Assembly: GCA_938009235.1 (NCBI GenBank)
Contig: CALLIK010000005.1
Span: forward strand, 1-64,000
DNA: 64,000 nucleotides
Direction: 5' to 3'
Origin: an uncultured Caulobacterales bacterium
GTDB taxonomy: Bacteria > Pseudomonadota > Alphaproteobacteria > Caulobacterales > Maricaulaceae
This document shows positions 36,215-45,490 of this stretch, in pieces. The position numbers were made by a program, and so were the translations under genes. The notes beneath the pieces are model-generated. The model searched no databases, had not been told where the DNA came from, and worked only from the letters and a program-made list of their open reading frames with translations. Each line of letters starts with the position of its first letter. The stretch's first letter is position 1.

Positions 36215-36808
36215 ATGACTAAACACATTCAACCACCCTCGCGGTTGCTGTTTACTGCGGCCCTCATCGGCAGCCTAAGCCTCAGCGCTTGCGCAACAAA
36301 ATCAAACCAAAAAGCCCAGCCCTCTGATAGACAGAGCCAAGAAAAAGGGCAGAGAAAAAATCAGGGAAAAGGACAGGCACCTAAACGATCATCTGGTACA
36401 TTTGTTAAGCCTATCGGTCTTCTTTTTTCAGGCATGGATAGTAACAATGACGCTATCGTTACAAAGTCTGAACTGGCCGCTGGTATTCAAACAGAATGGT
36501 CAGGTTTTGAGCGCAATCCAAGTCTCATAGATTTTTCATTTTGGAGCATCGCAAAACTTGGCTCTACAGATTCTTATCCAACATTTATGATGTTTGACAA
36601 AAACTTTAATAGTCTCGTTTCAGGGGAAGAGTTCTCAGAGCGACTAGATACAGAATTTACGAAATTAGATATAAATAAAGACGGGCAACTTGAACGCTCT
36701 GAAATGCTTGTTGCTTTTGCTGCACCAGAGGGTGAAGAAAAACCTAAAGGTGGTAAAAGCGATAAAGGGGGTAAGGGCGGTAAAGGCGGCGGGCCACCTC
36801 AACGTTGA
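36215..36808 (+). CDS. EF-hand lipoprotein
   Basis: A 197-residue lipoprotein with lipobox SLSAC after a 20-residue hydrophobic signal, then a basic Gln/Lys/Ser-rich linker. It has EF-hand loops GMDSNNDAIVTKSEL and LDINKDGQLERSEM (Asp-x-Asn/Asp-x-Asp/Gly pattern) and a partial one, FDKNFNSLVSGEEF. It ends in a Gly/Lys tail (GGKGGKGGG). I chose ATG at 36215 because AGGA precedes it and the signal follows; ATG at 36191 would add eight residues. It lies 52 bases after YHYH gene 2, so probably the same operon. Calcium binding is expected. Confidence 0.8.
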   Translation: MTKHIQPPSRLLFTAALIGSLSLSACATKSNQKAQPSDRQSQEKGQRKNQGKGQAPKRSSGTFVKPIGLLFSGMDSNNDAIVTKSELAAGIQTEWSGFERNPSLIDFSFWSIAKLGSTDSYPTFMMFDKNFNSLVSGEEFSERLDTEFTKLDINKDGQLERSEMLVAFAAPEGEEKPKGGKSDKGGKGGKGGGPPQR

Positions 36809-36809
36809 G

Positions 36810-36827
36810 TGTAACACGCTTGATACA
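36810..36827. promoter_or_regulatory. TGTAAC-N6-GATACA box upstream of YHYH gene 3
   Basis: Inverted repeat ending 83 bases before the ATG of YHYH gene 3, the same distance as the box before the response regulator. The half-sites TGTAAC and GATACA are identical to those at 32542. Confidence 0.65.
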
Positions 36828-36909
36828 CTTTAGGACACTTTAACGCTCCAATTAGGGGCACCTATGTGATAATGTGCGTGAGTTATCTCTCAAACAAGGT
36901 GGAACCAAT

Positions 36910-38154
36910 ATGTCCGTTCGCAATAACCTATCGATGTTAGCCCTCTCTGCGGCCTTGGCCGCCTGCGGCGGCAATTCAGCGACATCAGTTACTACTACTA
37001 CGCCAACGACAAACTCGGCTCCAGTTGTTAGCGCTGGCTCTGACCAAACAGTAAACGAAAGCGTGACAGTCACCTTGTCAGCAACGTCATCTGATGCGGA
37101 CGGCGATACACTCACCCTTACTTGGTCTCAAACGTCAGGCACTACAGTTGCCTTAAGCAGCACAAGCACGTCGAGCCCGACATTTACGGCGCCTAACACC
37201 TCCACAGATGAAACACTTGTGTTCCAAGTGACGGCAGATGATGGCACGACCACCACGACTGACGAAGTCTCAATTTTCATCACTGACATTGCCCTACCAA
37301 CCTATGCCGCATCGTTTGATGTTGACTCATTAGTAGAGGCACCATCCCTCGTCAGTTGTACTTTATCCGACGGCGCTGCGTCGACATGTATGTCTGTAAC
37401 TCTGAAATCATCACCTCAAAACTTCAATGTTGGACCTTGGTGTCCGCGTAACATCAGCGATGATGCGAGCGCAGGCGGTATTTGGCTTGAAAACGGAACA
37501 GATTATGAAGTCGACGGCGCATTCATTTCTAACCTAAATACATTCTATAATGATAATACATGGCAGATGTATGACACGGCGACGGGTGACATCACTTACA
37601 CGAAGACACAAACGGAATGTTCCGAAGCGGCAAACCCAGCTGTGGGTGCAGAGTATGAAAATTACTGTGTTGAATGTCAGGTTTCCTTTATCGATGAAGA
37701 CCTTACAAACACATATCTCATTCCAATTTCTCCGGTTAATGCGTCCCGCTCTGCGGATGTCGGACGAGGAAGCGTAGGCGTAGGTTTCAGCGGCATCATA
37801 TTTGATGCCTCTGCACCAGTGGACGCTATTCTTAGCGCTTACACATTGGCACCGTTTGATGACTGCGGCGGCCATATCAATTTAGGCACTGGCTATCATG
37901 TGCATGCTGTAACCGAGGCAGGGTGTTATGAAACAATCGACAACACGACCGGTCATGCCGCGCAAATCGGTGTGGCGATGGACGGTTACCCGCTCTACGA
38001 ACGCCTAAACGGCACGGTTGAGCCGACAGATCTAGACAGCTGTCGCGGCCATGATACGGATCAGGACCTTGGCATAGATGGATATCATTATCATGCGAAT
38101 GAACCTGGCGCGAACGCAATTATTGGGTGTCACACGGGTCAAACTGCAAACTAG
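36910..38154 (+). CDS. YHYH-domain lipoprotein 3 with Ig/PKD-like module
   Basis: A 414-residue lipoprotein: MSVRNNLSMLALSAALAAC signal with lipobox LAAC, then a Thr/Ser-rich linker. A PKD/REJ-like beta-sandwich follows (about 35-130: APVVSAGSDQTVNESVTVTLSA...LTWSQTSGTTV), then a region shared with YHYH protein 1 (GPWCPRNISDD, NYCVECQVSF) and the YHYH domain (DDCGGHINLGTGYHVHAVTEAGC, AQIGVAMDGYPLYERL, GYHYHANEPGANAIIGCHTG). AAGGTGG precedes the ATG. The extra Ig-like module suggests surface exposure. Transcription ends at the hairpin 38186-38217. Confidence 0.85.
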   Translation: MSVRNNLSMLALSAALAACGGNSATSVTTTTPTTNSAPVVSAGSDQTVNESVTVTLSATSSDADGDTLTLTWSQTSGTTVALSSTSTSSPTFTAPNTSTDETLVFQVTADDGTTTTTDEVSIFITDIALPTYAASFDVDSLVEAPSLVSCTLSDGAASTCMSVTLKSSPQNFNVGPWCPRNISDDASAGGIWLENGTDYEVDGAFISNLNTFYNDNTWQMYDTATGDITYTKTQTECSEAANPAVGAEYENYCVECQVSFIDEDLTNTYLIPISPVNASRSADVGRGSVGVGFSGIIFDASAPVDAILSAYTLAPFDDCGGHINLGTGYHVHAVTEAGCYETIDNTTGHAAQIGVAMDGYPLYERLNGTVEPTDLDSCRGHDTDQDLGIDGYHYHANEPGANAIIGCHTGQTAN

Positions 38155-38185
38155 ATATTATATTACCCCATAATATAATAAAACA

Positions 38186-38217
38186 AACGTCACTCCCTTA
38201 TGGGGGGTGGCGTTTTA
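38186..38217 (+). terminator. Terminator after YHYH gene 3
   Basis: AACGTCACTCCC pairs (with G-T wobbles) with GGGGGTGGCGTT around a short loop, followed by TTTTA. It lies 31 bases after the stop codon. Confidence 0.7.
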
Positions 38218-38626
38218 CGTTCTAAACCATCCATCCCCGTTCTTACTATCCGCGCGCCTTACAGGACATAACGGCATTCAAGCTCACGTGCATCTCTCCT
38301 CACTATTCAACTTATGAAATTGACTAGAACGCAGATGTTGATTTGCCGATTTAACACCCTCATCCATTCGACCACACTGAGACAAAGTTTCAAAAATTGG
38401 CGGGATAGTTGTCTGCCACGCTCCCATCACACCCTCCATTTGCGTAGTCATGAGGCTTATTTACAATTACGTTACACAGTCCCTCAGACGACCACTTTGC
38501 ACGGCTATATTTCCAGATAAAGTTAACCTGAAACCAAGGCTTAACCCCTGAATCAAATACGGGCAGCCATCTCCTTCAAAGAAATGACTGCCCGCAATAT
38601 TTTAGGCTTTAAAGGCGTTTAGACGT
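38218..38626. other. Gap between YHYH gene 3 and the TonB receptor, no supported gene
   Basis: A 68-codon plus frame (38314-38520) and a 55-codon minus frame (38284-38451) are open, but neither has a ribosome binding site, signal or known domain. The 3' untranslated part of the minus-strand TonB receptor is expected here. Confidence 0.45.
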
Positions 38627-41098
38627 CTACTGGAAGCGATACTTAAACCGTGCGCCGACAGAGCGCGGAGGAAGCACGTTCGTTCTGAAACGGCGAACAT
38701 TCGCGCCTTCAATTGTTTGATTGCTGAGCGGCGTATTTGATGCACTCGTCTCAGAGAAGTCATTCAACAAGTTGTCTACATAGCCCGTCATTGACCAGTT
38801 ATCGGCATTATAGCCAATCGCAGCATTCGCGCGGCCATAACTCGGCAAGGTATAACTACTCGCACGTGCGCCCGTGAAGGAGAGCACATCGCTTTGCCAA
38901 GAGTAACCTGCGTTAACAATGATGTTGGCGCCATTGCCCAATGGATGCGCGTAATCAGCAAATACAGAGTATTGAGTTTTCGGCGAGCCAGGCAAACGAT
39001 CACCATCTTGGCCAGCTTCAATACTCGTCCCAAACCCTGGAGGCGTGAGTGTTTGAATGAGGCCAGGCACATCCGCGCTTAGCTCTGCATCTGTGTAGCT
39101 AAAGTTACCACGCAAATTTAAGTTGTCAGTCAAGCGCCAGTTACCATCGAGCTCAAAGCCTTTCGATGTTGCAGTTTCAGCATTCACTGTAATCGCAGTG
39201 CCTGCATTAATGGAAACTGTGTTCACCTGTGGCGAATCCCAATCAACAAAGAACACCGCACCGTTCAAGCGCAATGCTCCATCTAACCAAGTTGTTTTCA
39301 CACCCAGTTCGTAGTTGTTTGTCGTGTCAGGCTCGAATGAACGCTCATCCAAAACAGCTATATCTTCTGGGTCTGCACTGAATTGCTGACCTGGGGAGAA
39401 GAGGCATAAACCTTGGTTGGCGTCTTGGTACGCCGTATCCGTACAGTCTTGTCCACCGTTGCTGGCACCAACACGAAAACCTTGGCTGAACGTGGCATAG
39501 GCCATGTTACCATTATCCAATGTGTAAGATGTATTGACCTTGAATAGCTCACCGCTTTTTGACTGGTTAAGCTCAAGAGTAAGTTGGGATTCGATATCCT
39601 CTAAAGGATAAGCTTGGAACCCATCGACACCACCGAAGATATAATCAGCAACAGGGAAATCAGTCGAGTTGGCCGTTTCATAATCATACTCATAGACACG
39701 CGCACCAAAGGTCACATCCCATGCGTTAGTAATATCGAATCCAACTTCACCGAAGATAGCTTTTTCTTCTAGGCGTGTTCTGTCTGCTTCGAAATACTCC
39801 AAATCGCCAGATGTCGGCAGTTCTAGACCGAAGTCTTCAACGTAACCCGGTGTAAACTCTGATGACAAAGCGTTGTAAGAGTTCTTGTTATAGAATGCGC
39901 CAACGATCCAGTTCAGGCGGCTATCACCCTTGGATACAAGACGAAGCTCTTGGTTGAATGTCTCTGTTTCTTCATCTTCGAATGTAAAGGCCGTGAACGT
40001 CGGGAACAATTCATAAGAATATTCTAGAGAGATCAGCAGATCAGTCTGATCACGCTGACCATTCTCTTTTACATTACCAATGCCCGTAGCCGATGTTAGT
40101 TCAGCAAAACCAAGGTCTGCGGTGACTTCCAAGGCAAGGAGGCTGCTATCGCGCTCACTTGGCTCCGCAACGCGTGCGCCAAACTCATACTCTTCAGACG
40201 GAATAGTGGTTGTACGGTAAGACGTCGTGTTCCGTCCGCCATACTCGCCATTTTGGAAGTAATAAGTCAATGTCGCATCAAGCGCGTCAGTTGGCGCCCA
40301 ACGTGCGGCGATCCGGCCAGAGAATACGTCTTCAGTGTTTGCATCATCAATCGCGCGGAAATTGCTGCCCGGGTTAGCGAAATCAACTGGGTCTGGATTG
40401 GAAACGCCAGGTTCCGCAACGACATATGGATAATCAATGAAACCTTTGTCCGCAACATTGTCCAATGAGCCACGAATGGCGAAAGTATCTGAAACAGGTA
40501 CGTTAAAAGTAAAGCCAACATCAGTGCTGATGCCATCGCCAGATTTGTAGCTGTAAGCATCTGCGCGAACTTCGAAGAGCTCTTTATCAAATTCAGGTTT
40601 GTTAGGGATGTAACGAATGGCTCCGCCTAGTGTCCCTGCACCGTAAAGCGTACCTTGTGGCCCAAGCAGGACTTCAACGCGTTTCAAATCATTTAGGCGA
40701 AGATCAACATAAAGTGGGATTTCACCAATATATGTTGCAACGGTTCCACCGCCGTTTTCTTGTCCGAAACTGTTTTGCACAGGTTCGGCGTTAAGCCCGC
40801 GAACCACAATGCGGTTACCATCGCGCCCGCCTTGATCAGAGATATTGATGCCTGGTACAAAAGCCGCAAGTTCGGACACATCATCAAAGCCTTGCTGTTC
40901 GATTTGTGCGCCGCCGATAGCAGCAATATTGACAGGGATGTCCTGAACGGATTCAGATCGACGCGTTGCCGTTACAATGATTTCGTCCTCGGCCAATTGC
41001 GCATGCGCAGGCGTGGACATGAGGGCTATACCTGACGGCAAGGCCAGCAAACTAACGGAGAGTTTGAGGTGCTGGCGAAGTGTTTTCTGAGCGGACAT
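38627..41098 (-). CDS. TonB-dependent outer-membrane receptor
   Basis: An 823-residue outer-membrane importer. Signal peptide (to AHAQ, about 33), TonB box region DEIIVTATRRSESVQDIPV, and plug domain (ELAAFVPGINISDQGGRDGNRIVVRGLNAEPV, LGPQGTLYGAGTLGGAIRYIPNKP). The 22-stranded barrel follows and ends with the C-terminal aromatic strand ARFKYRFQ. It belongs to the broad family that marine alphaproteobacteria use for carbohydrates, siderophores and other large substrates; the substrate cannot be told from sequence alone. The divergent TPR-sulfotransferase starts 209 bases away. Confidence 0.93.
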   Translation of the reverse strand: MSAQKTLRQHLKLSVSLLALPSGIALMSTPAHAQLAEDEIIVTATRRSESVQDIPVNIAAIGGAQIEQQGFDDVSELAAFVPGINISDQGGRDGNRIVVRGLNAEPVQNSFGQENGGGTVATYIGEIPLYVDLRLNDLKRVEVLLGPQGTLYGAGTLGGAIRYIPNKPEFDKELFEVRADAYSYKSGDGISTDVGFTFNVPVSDTFAIRGSLDNVADKGFIDYPYVVAEPGVSNPDPVDFANPGSNFRAIDDANTEDVFSGRIAARWAPTDALDATLTYYFQNGEYGGRNTTSYRTTTIPSEEYEFGARVAEPSERDSSLLALEVTADLGFAELTSATGIGNVKENGQRDQTDLLISLEYSYELFPTFTAFTFEDEETETFNQELRLVSKGDSRLNWIVGAFYNKNSYNALSSEFTPGYVEDFGLELPTSGDLEYFEADRTRLEEKAIFGEVGFDITNAWDVTFGARVYEYDYETANSTDFPVADYIFGGVDGFQAYPLEDIESQLTLELNQSKSGELFKVNTSYTLDNGNMAYATFSQGFRVGASNGGQDCTDTAYQDANQGLCLFSPGQQFSADPEDIAVLDERSFEPDTTNNYELGVKTTWLDGALRLNGAVFFVDWDSPQVNTVSINAGTAITVNAETATSKGFELDGNWRLTDNLNLRGNFSYTDAELSADVPGLIQTLTPPGFGTSIEAGQDGDRLPGSPKTQYSVFADYAHPLGNGANIIVNAGYSWQSDVLSFTGARASSYTLPSYGRANAAIGYNADNWSMTGYVDNLLNDFSETSASNTPLSNQTIEGANVRRFRTNVLPPRSVGARFKYRFQ

Positions 41099-41307
41099 AG
41101 AGTTCCCTTGATCTGGATGCAGCGTATTTTCATTACTGTAAGGTAATTTAGAGAAAATCGGGTTTCGAATATATTAAAATTTTCCAATTTTATCACGTTT
41201 TGCTGGGTCGAGACAAAATTCAATTTTGCAGTTGGTTTTACCTAAATCTCTACGCCCCTTACACATCTAGACTTTATGAAGTTGAAAGAACCGCGTAAGC
41301 ACTGCTC

Positions 41308-42870
41308 ATGAGCGACCTCACTGTCAAAACTGGATTGCGCCGACTTGCGGTCAAACAATATGCCGAGGTCCACGCAGACGCCATCTCCGCACTTAAAACT
41401 CAAATAAATAACCCTGTTCCCTATTTCCTTTTAGGTGTCGTCGCATTTGATCATCAGAATTTCGTGAAGGCCTTAGAGCTATTTTCAAAGGCCCACACGC
41501 TTGATCCCGCTGAAAGCTACTACCCCGCCTATCAAGCGATGACCCTCTCGACCTTAAGGCGCTCGAATGAAGCTCGCGTGGCTGTAGATGTCGCAGCGCA
41601 ACGCGTTGGCAATGATGCGCATCTGCAGGACATGATCGGCGTGATCTATAGTCGCTGTGGATTTCATGAAAACGCTGTCGCCCATTTCAAATCAGCCGTG
41701 AAGCTAAACACCAAACACCCGAATTATGTCTTCAACCTCGCGGCGTCTCTCCAATTTTTAGGAGATTTTGAGGCGGCTGAAACAGCCTATAATCAAGTGC
41801 TTTCTCTTACGCCTGACCACCACCGCGCGTGGTCGTCTATTGTCTCGCTGAAGAAGCAAACTTCAGAGTGCAATTACCTCTCGACGCTCAAAGCTTTATT
41901 TCAGGCCCCAAACATCTCGACGGATGCGAAACTGCATTTAGGTCACGCCATTGCGAAAACGCTCGAAGATTTGGGACAGCATGAGGATAGCCTTGCGTGG
42001 TTACTTCGGGCTAAGGCTGATAAGCGCGCCGAGTTCCCATTTGATCTACCCCGCGCAAAGGCACTTTTCCAAGCCACGCGAGATACATCTGAACAGCGTC
42101 GCAACGAGGCTGAATTTGAACAAGAGACAGTTCCCATTTTTGTTGTCGGACTACCGCGCACAGGCACGACACTCGTCGACAGAATTTTATCTTCTCATAG
42201 CCAAGTGAAATCCGCAGGCGAGCTAAATGCATTCGCAGAGCGAATTAAAAAAGGTTCGAAGGCCGACACCCCATTTGTCCTTGATGCAGAAACGCTTCTG
42301 GCGGCAAGTAAGATTGACCTCGAGACTGCTGGGCAAGACTACTTGCAACAGACCGAAGCTCTCGCGGGCGGCGCGCCATATATGGTCGATAAAATGCCGT
42401 TGAACTTTTTCTACGCAGCCTTGATGGCGAAGGCCTTCCCAAAGGTCAAAATCATCGTACTTCGGCGCGGCGCAATGGATAGTTGTCTGTCCAATTTTCG
42501 ACAACTATTTTCGACCCAATTTTCTTATTACAATTACACCTTCGACCTCGAAGACACAGCGGCCTTCTACCGCATGTTCGATGACCTCATGGCGCATTGG
42601 CGAGATATCTTGCCCGCAGATCGTTTCATGGAAGTACGATACGAAGACATCGTCCACGATCAAGAAAACCAAACTCGCGCACTCTTAGATTTCTGCGATC
42701 TTCCGTGGGAAGACGCCTGCCTGCGGTTCCATGAAAACACAGCGGCGGTGTCCACCGCTAGCTCCGTACAAGTGCGGCAACCGCTTTACAGAGGCTCCAT
42801 TGATCGATGGAAAAAATACGGCGGCAAGCTAGACGCCCTTAAAGCCGCCCTCGGCGATCTCGCAGGCTAA
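41308..42870 (+). CDS. TPR-repeat sulfotransferase
   Basis: A 520-residue protein. Residues about 10-240 are TPR-like helical repeats (NPVPYFLLGVVAFDHQNFVKALELFSKAHTLDPAE and NAVAHFKSAVKLNTKHPNYVFNLAASLQFLG). Residues about 270-510 are a PAPS-dependent sulfotransferase: 5'-phosphosulfate loop FVVGLPRTGTTLVDRILSSH, GELNAF, and the 3'-phosphate region VKIIVLRRGAMDSCLSNFRQ. This fusion is frequent beside TonB receptors in sphingomonads and hyphomonads, but its acceptor is not established. No export signal; predicted cytoplasmic. Confidence 0.88.
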   Translation: MSDLTVKTGLRRLAVKQYAEVHADAISALKTQINNPVPYFLLGVVAFDHQNFVKALELFSKAHTLDPAESYYPAYQAMTLSTLRRSNEARVAVDVAAQRVGNDAHLQDMIGVIYSRCGFHENAVAHFKSAVKLNTKHPNYVFNLAASLQFLGDFEAAETAYNQVLSLTPDHHRAWSSIVSLKKQTSECNYLSTLKALFQAPNISTDAKLHLGHAIAKTLEDLGQHEDSLAWLLRAKADKRAEFPFDLPRAKALFQATRDTSEQRRNEAEFEQETVPIFVVGLPRTGTTLVDRILSSHSQVKSAGELNAFAERIKKGSKADTPFVLDAETLLAASKIDLETAGQDYLQQTEALAGGAPYMVDKMPLNFFYAALMAKAFPKVKIIVLRRGAMDSCLSNFRQLFSTQFSYYNYTFDLEDTAAFYRMFDDLMAHWRDILPADRFMEVRYEDIVHDQENQTRALLDFCDLPWEDACLRFHENTAAVSTASSVQVRQPLYRGSIDRWKKYGGKLDALKAALGDLAG

Positions 42871-43955
42871 AGTTCCTCTAGCGGCACATAGTCTAGATCA
42901 AACCCAAAGCAGCGTGGTTCCACGACTTTCAACGCGGCAGGCGTGCGGTAAAAATCAGGACACCCCACAGCGAAAACTGCGACTCGATGTCCATAACGTA
43001 GGCGTTCCGCATTGATCGGCGTGCCTGTTTCATAATCCACAATCACGATCAAATCGGGCACACTTGCAATAACTTTCTCTCCAATGGCCGCGAGAAGATA
43101 TTCGTTTTTAATGCTAATTTTTAGAGGTTCACCCGCCCCGTCAAACCGTTCGATCATAGCTTCACCTACGTCATAACCGCCAACAATACGCGTAGCCTTG
43201 TCGATTACTTTACCTTGGAAAACGAGTTGGCATTGTCCATAAATCGAAGGTTCAAAAACCTTTTGTAATGGCGCGAGTAACCCTTCGGCCTGCCCTCTAT
43301 TTTCTCGCAATGTACGGCCCAGTTCGATTGAAAAACTCAACGTCCCGGGAATAACAGACCGCTTTAATTCAGCACCTGTCATAGCGTGTTCAGCCGTTGT
43401 AATCATTCCACCTGCGGCCATTGCAAAACTGCGAATATGGCGCTCATAAACTTCCGTCGTATCCGTCTGAAACGTCGCTTGGTTGCCTGCATAATCTAGC
43501 GCCAAAGCAGGTGTCGGTTTCACGCCTGCAATTGCGTAGGACATCATCTGCGCTTCTGGTAATGCGCGCCCCATGCCGTCACCATCAACGACTGGAATAC
43601 CCTTCACAGCGGCCGCGACGAGCGGAATGAGAGAGTTCCCTCCCCCAATTTCAAAAGAGGCAACCGCGTCAACTTTACGTCCGACATGCGCTTCAAAAGC
43701 ATCAATTGTTCTGGCGGCTTCGTCAACGGAGGGGAGCAATTCAAGACTCACAGTCGGCGCGCCAACATTGCCAATCGGAACAACAAACGCATCATCCGCC
43801 AACGCATCGGGCGAAATCATCTCTACCGCCCCATATGTTTTAATAGCCTGCTGCGTAATCAAAAGTGGGACATGCGGATCACCCCCACCGCCCGTAGCAA
43901 GAAACACAGACCCTAGTGCCAAATCATCAAGGTCGCCTAAGTCGATCTTTTTCAT
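42867..43955 (-). CDS. DUF917 family protein
   Basis: A 362-residue protein of the DUF917 family, seen in LGSVFLATGGGGDPHVPLLITQQAI, ASFEIGGGNSLIPLVAAAVKGIPVVDGDGMGRALPEAQM, and a C-terminal domain ending RTPAALKVVEPRCFGFDLDYVPLEEL. DUF917 proteins regularly accompany HyuA-like ATPases, and the two may form one enzyme acting on cyclic amides or similar rings, which is family inference. It overlaps the HyuA gene by four bases (ATGA). Its end overlaps the convergent sulfotransferase gene by four bases. Confidence 0.85.
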   Translation of the reverse strand: MKKIDLGDLDDLALGSVFLATGGGGDPHVPLLITQQAIKTYGAVEMISPDALADDAFVVPIGNVGAPTVSLELLPSVDEAARTIDAFEAHVGRKVDAVASFEIGGGNSLIPLVAAAVKGIPVVDGDGMGRALPEAQMMSYAIAGVKPTPALALDYAGNQATFQTDTTEVYERHIRSFAMAAGGMITTAEHAMTGAELKRSVIPGTLSFSIELGRTLRENRGQAEGLLAPLQKVFEPSIYGQCQLVFQGKVIDKATRIVGGYDVGEAMIERFDGAGEPLKISIKNEYLLAAIGEKVIASVPDLIVIVDYETGTPINAERLRYGHRVAVFAVGCPDFYRTPAALKVVEPRCFGFDLDYVPLEEL

Positions 43956-45490
43956 CGCGCCAACTCTCCGATAACTTTGACCCGAACGCGCGTTGCGCCT
44001 TCATCCATATAGGGGATAGCCGTTTCCTCAATATCAACGGCGCGAACGGTCGCAGGATCAGCGCCTGCCTTTACAGCCCGTTCTGTCGCCGCGCGCGTGA
44101 CCGAAGCGATCGATTCATCACGTGGGGTTTCCCGATAAGACAACATACGTTCCGCCTCCCCGCCAACCTGCGCAATGGCTGCGCCAATGGCATTAGCAAC
44201 GTCAGCATTTTCAGGACGATGAAGGTTTGAAGCGGCTTTCAGCCCATCCGTGACAAGCACCGCGCCGCCGCCAACTAGAATAACGGGCATTTCTTTACCG
44301 CCGGGTTTCATCATCTCAATATTATCATTTAGCATTTTATGGAGCGTCGCCTTGGCCTGCGTCACAACAGCTGCGTCCAAATACGCCACCTTTGATCTAT
44401 CGCCAATATCTGCGTGACCACCAGCAACCAAGATATCTGTAGTCGTCAGGGTTTTCCCGCCAAAGACAAGACCTTCCGTGACTAATTTATGACCGACAGA
44501 TTTGGGACCAATCTTCGTCCCATCATCCGAGACCAAACTACCGCCACCCAAACCAATCGCGAGAATATCAGGCATTCTAAAGTTCGTTCGAATACCGCCG
44601 ATATTCACAACCACATTCGACTCGCGCGGAAACCCGTTTTGGATAACGCCAATATCCGAAGTCGTGCCGCCAATATCGACAACAATCGCGTTCTCTAAGC
44701 CTGTCAATTTATACGCACCGCGCAATGAATTTGTTGGGCCAGACGCAAAGGTCAACGCAGGATAAGCGCGAACAAATTCGGCATTCATCAACGTACCGTC
44801 ATTCTGGCTGATAAAGGCGGGACAGTTCAGTCCACGTTGGGACAAGGCCCCGAGAAACGAGCTGACCACTTTATCAGCGAATGGCAGCAGGGTCGTATTC
44901 ATGATGGCAGCGTTCTCTCGCTCCATTAGGCCTAATCGCCCAAAGCTATGAGACAACGTTATATTCGCATCAGGCACCGCCGCTCGAATTTTCGCGGCAA
45001 CCTGTGTTTCGGGGGCGCTATTCATCGGGGAAAAAGCCGAGGCGATGGCTATATTCTTGATTCCCTTGCGCTTGATATCTGCGACAGCGGCATTGACCTC
45101 ATCATCTCTCATCTCCGCAATTGGCCAACCATTGTAGAGATAGCCGCCATGAAGCACATAAAGCTCTGCGCCAATCGCGTCGATCATGTCCTGCGGCCAA
45201 TCCACCATCGGCGGCATCCCGCGTCCCGACGGCAGACCGATACGGATAACCGCAACCTGAGACAATTCCCGACGCTCAATGATTGCATTCGTGAATTGCG
45301 TTGTGCCGATCATCACTGTCTGGATTGCGGATTGATCCACGGCGGATTGTTTTAGGATCTCATCCAATGCGGCTTTAACGCCCGATATAACGTCAGAAGA
45401 CGTCAACGCCTTCGTTGCCGCGATGACTTTGTCCCCGTCTAATATGACCGCATCCGTATGGGTGCCGCCAACATCAATGCCTATTCTCAT
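43952..45490 (-). CDS. Hydantoinase/oxoprolinase family ATPase (HyuA-like)
   Basis: A 512-residue ASKHA-type protein. N-terminal phosphate loop RIGIDVGGTHTDAVILDG; VMIGTTQFTNAIIERREL; second phosphate loop AIVVDIGGTTSDIGVI; and ILAIGLGGGSLV. It is shorter than full HyuA (about 680), as is common for the form paired with DUF917. I chose ATG at 45490, which makes an ATGA overlap with the permease gene and puts the glycine loop at the N-terminus. Probable role: ATP-dependent opening of a cyclic amide imported by the adjoining permease. Substrate unknown. Confidence 0.85.
   Translation of the reverse strand: MRIGIDVGGTHTDAVILDGDKVIAATKALTSSDVISGVKAALDEILKQSAVDQSAIQTVMIGTTQFTNAIIERRELSQVAVIRIGLPSGRGMPPMVDWPQDMIDAIGAELYVLHGGYLYNGWPIAEMRDDEVNAAVADIKRKGIKNIAIASAFSPMNSAPETQVAAKIRAAVPDANITLSHSFGRLGLMERENAAIMNTTLLPFADKVVSSFLGALSQRGLNCPAFISQNDGTLMNAEFVRAYPALTFASGPTNSLRGAYKLTGLENAIVVDIGGTTSDIGVIQNGFPRESNVVVNIGGIRTNFRMPDILAIGLGGGSLVSDDGTKIGPKSVGHKLVTEGLVFGGKTLTTTDILVAGGHADIGDRSKVAYLDAAVVTQAKATLHKMLNDNIEMMKPGGKEMPVILVGGGAVLVTDGLKAASNLHRPENADVANAIGAAIAQVGGEAERMLSYRETPRDESIASVTRAATERAVKAGADPATVRAVDIEETAIPYMDEGATRVRVKVIGELAR

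Noticed and set aside
38284-38451. 55-codon minus frame downstream of the TonB receptor
   Set aside because: Open from ATG to TGA but with no ribosome binding site or recognisable motif; too short to support.
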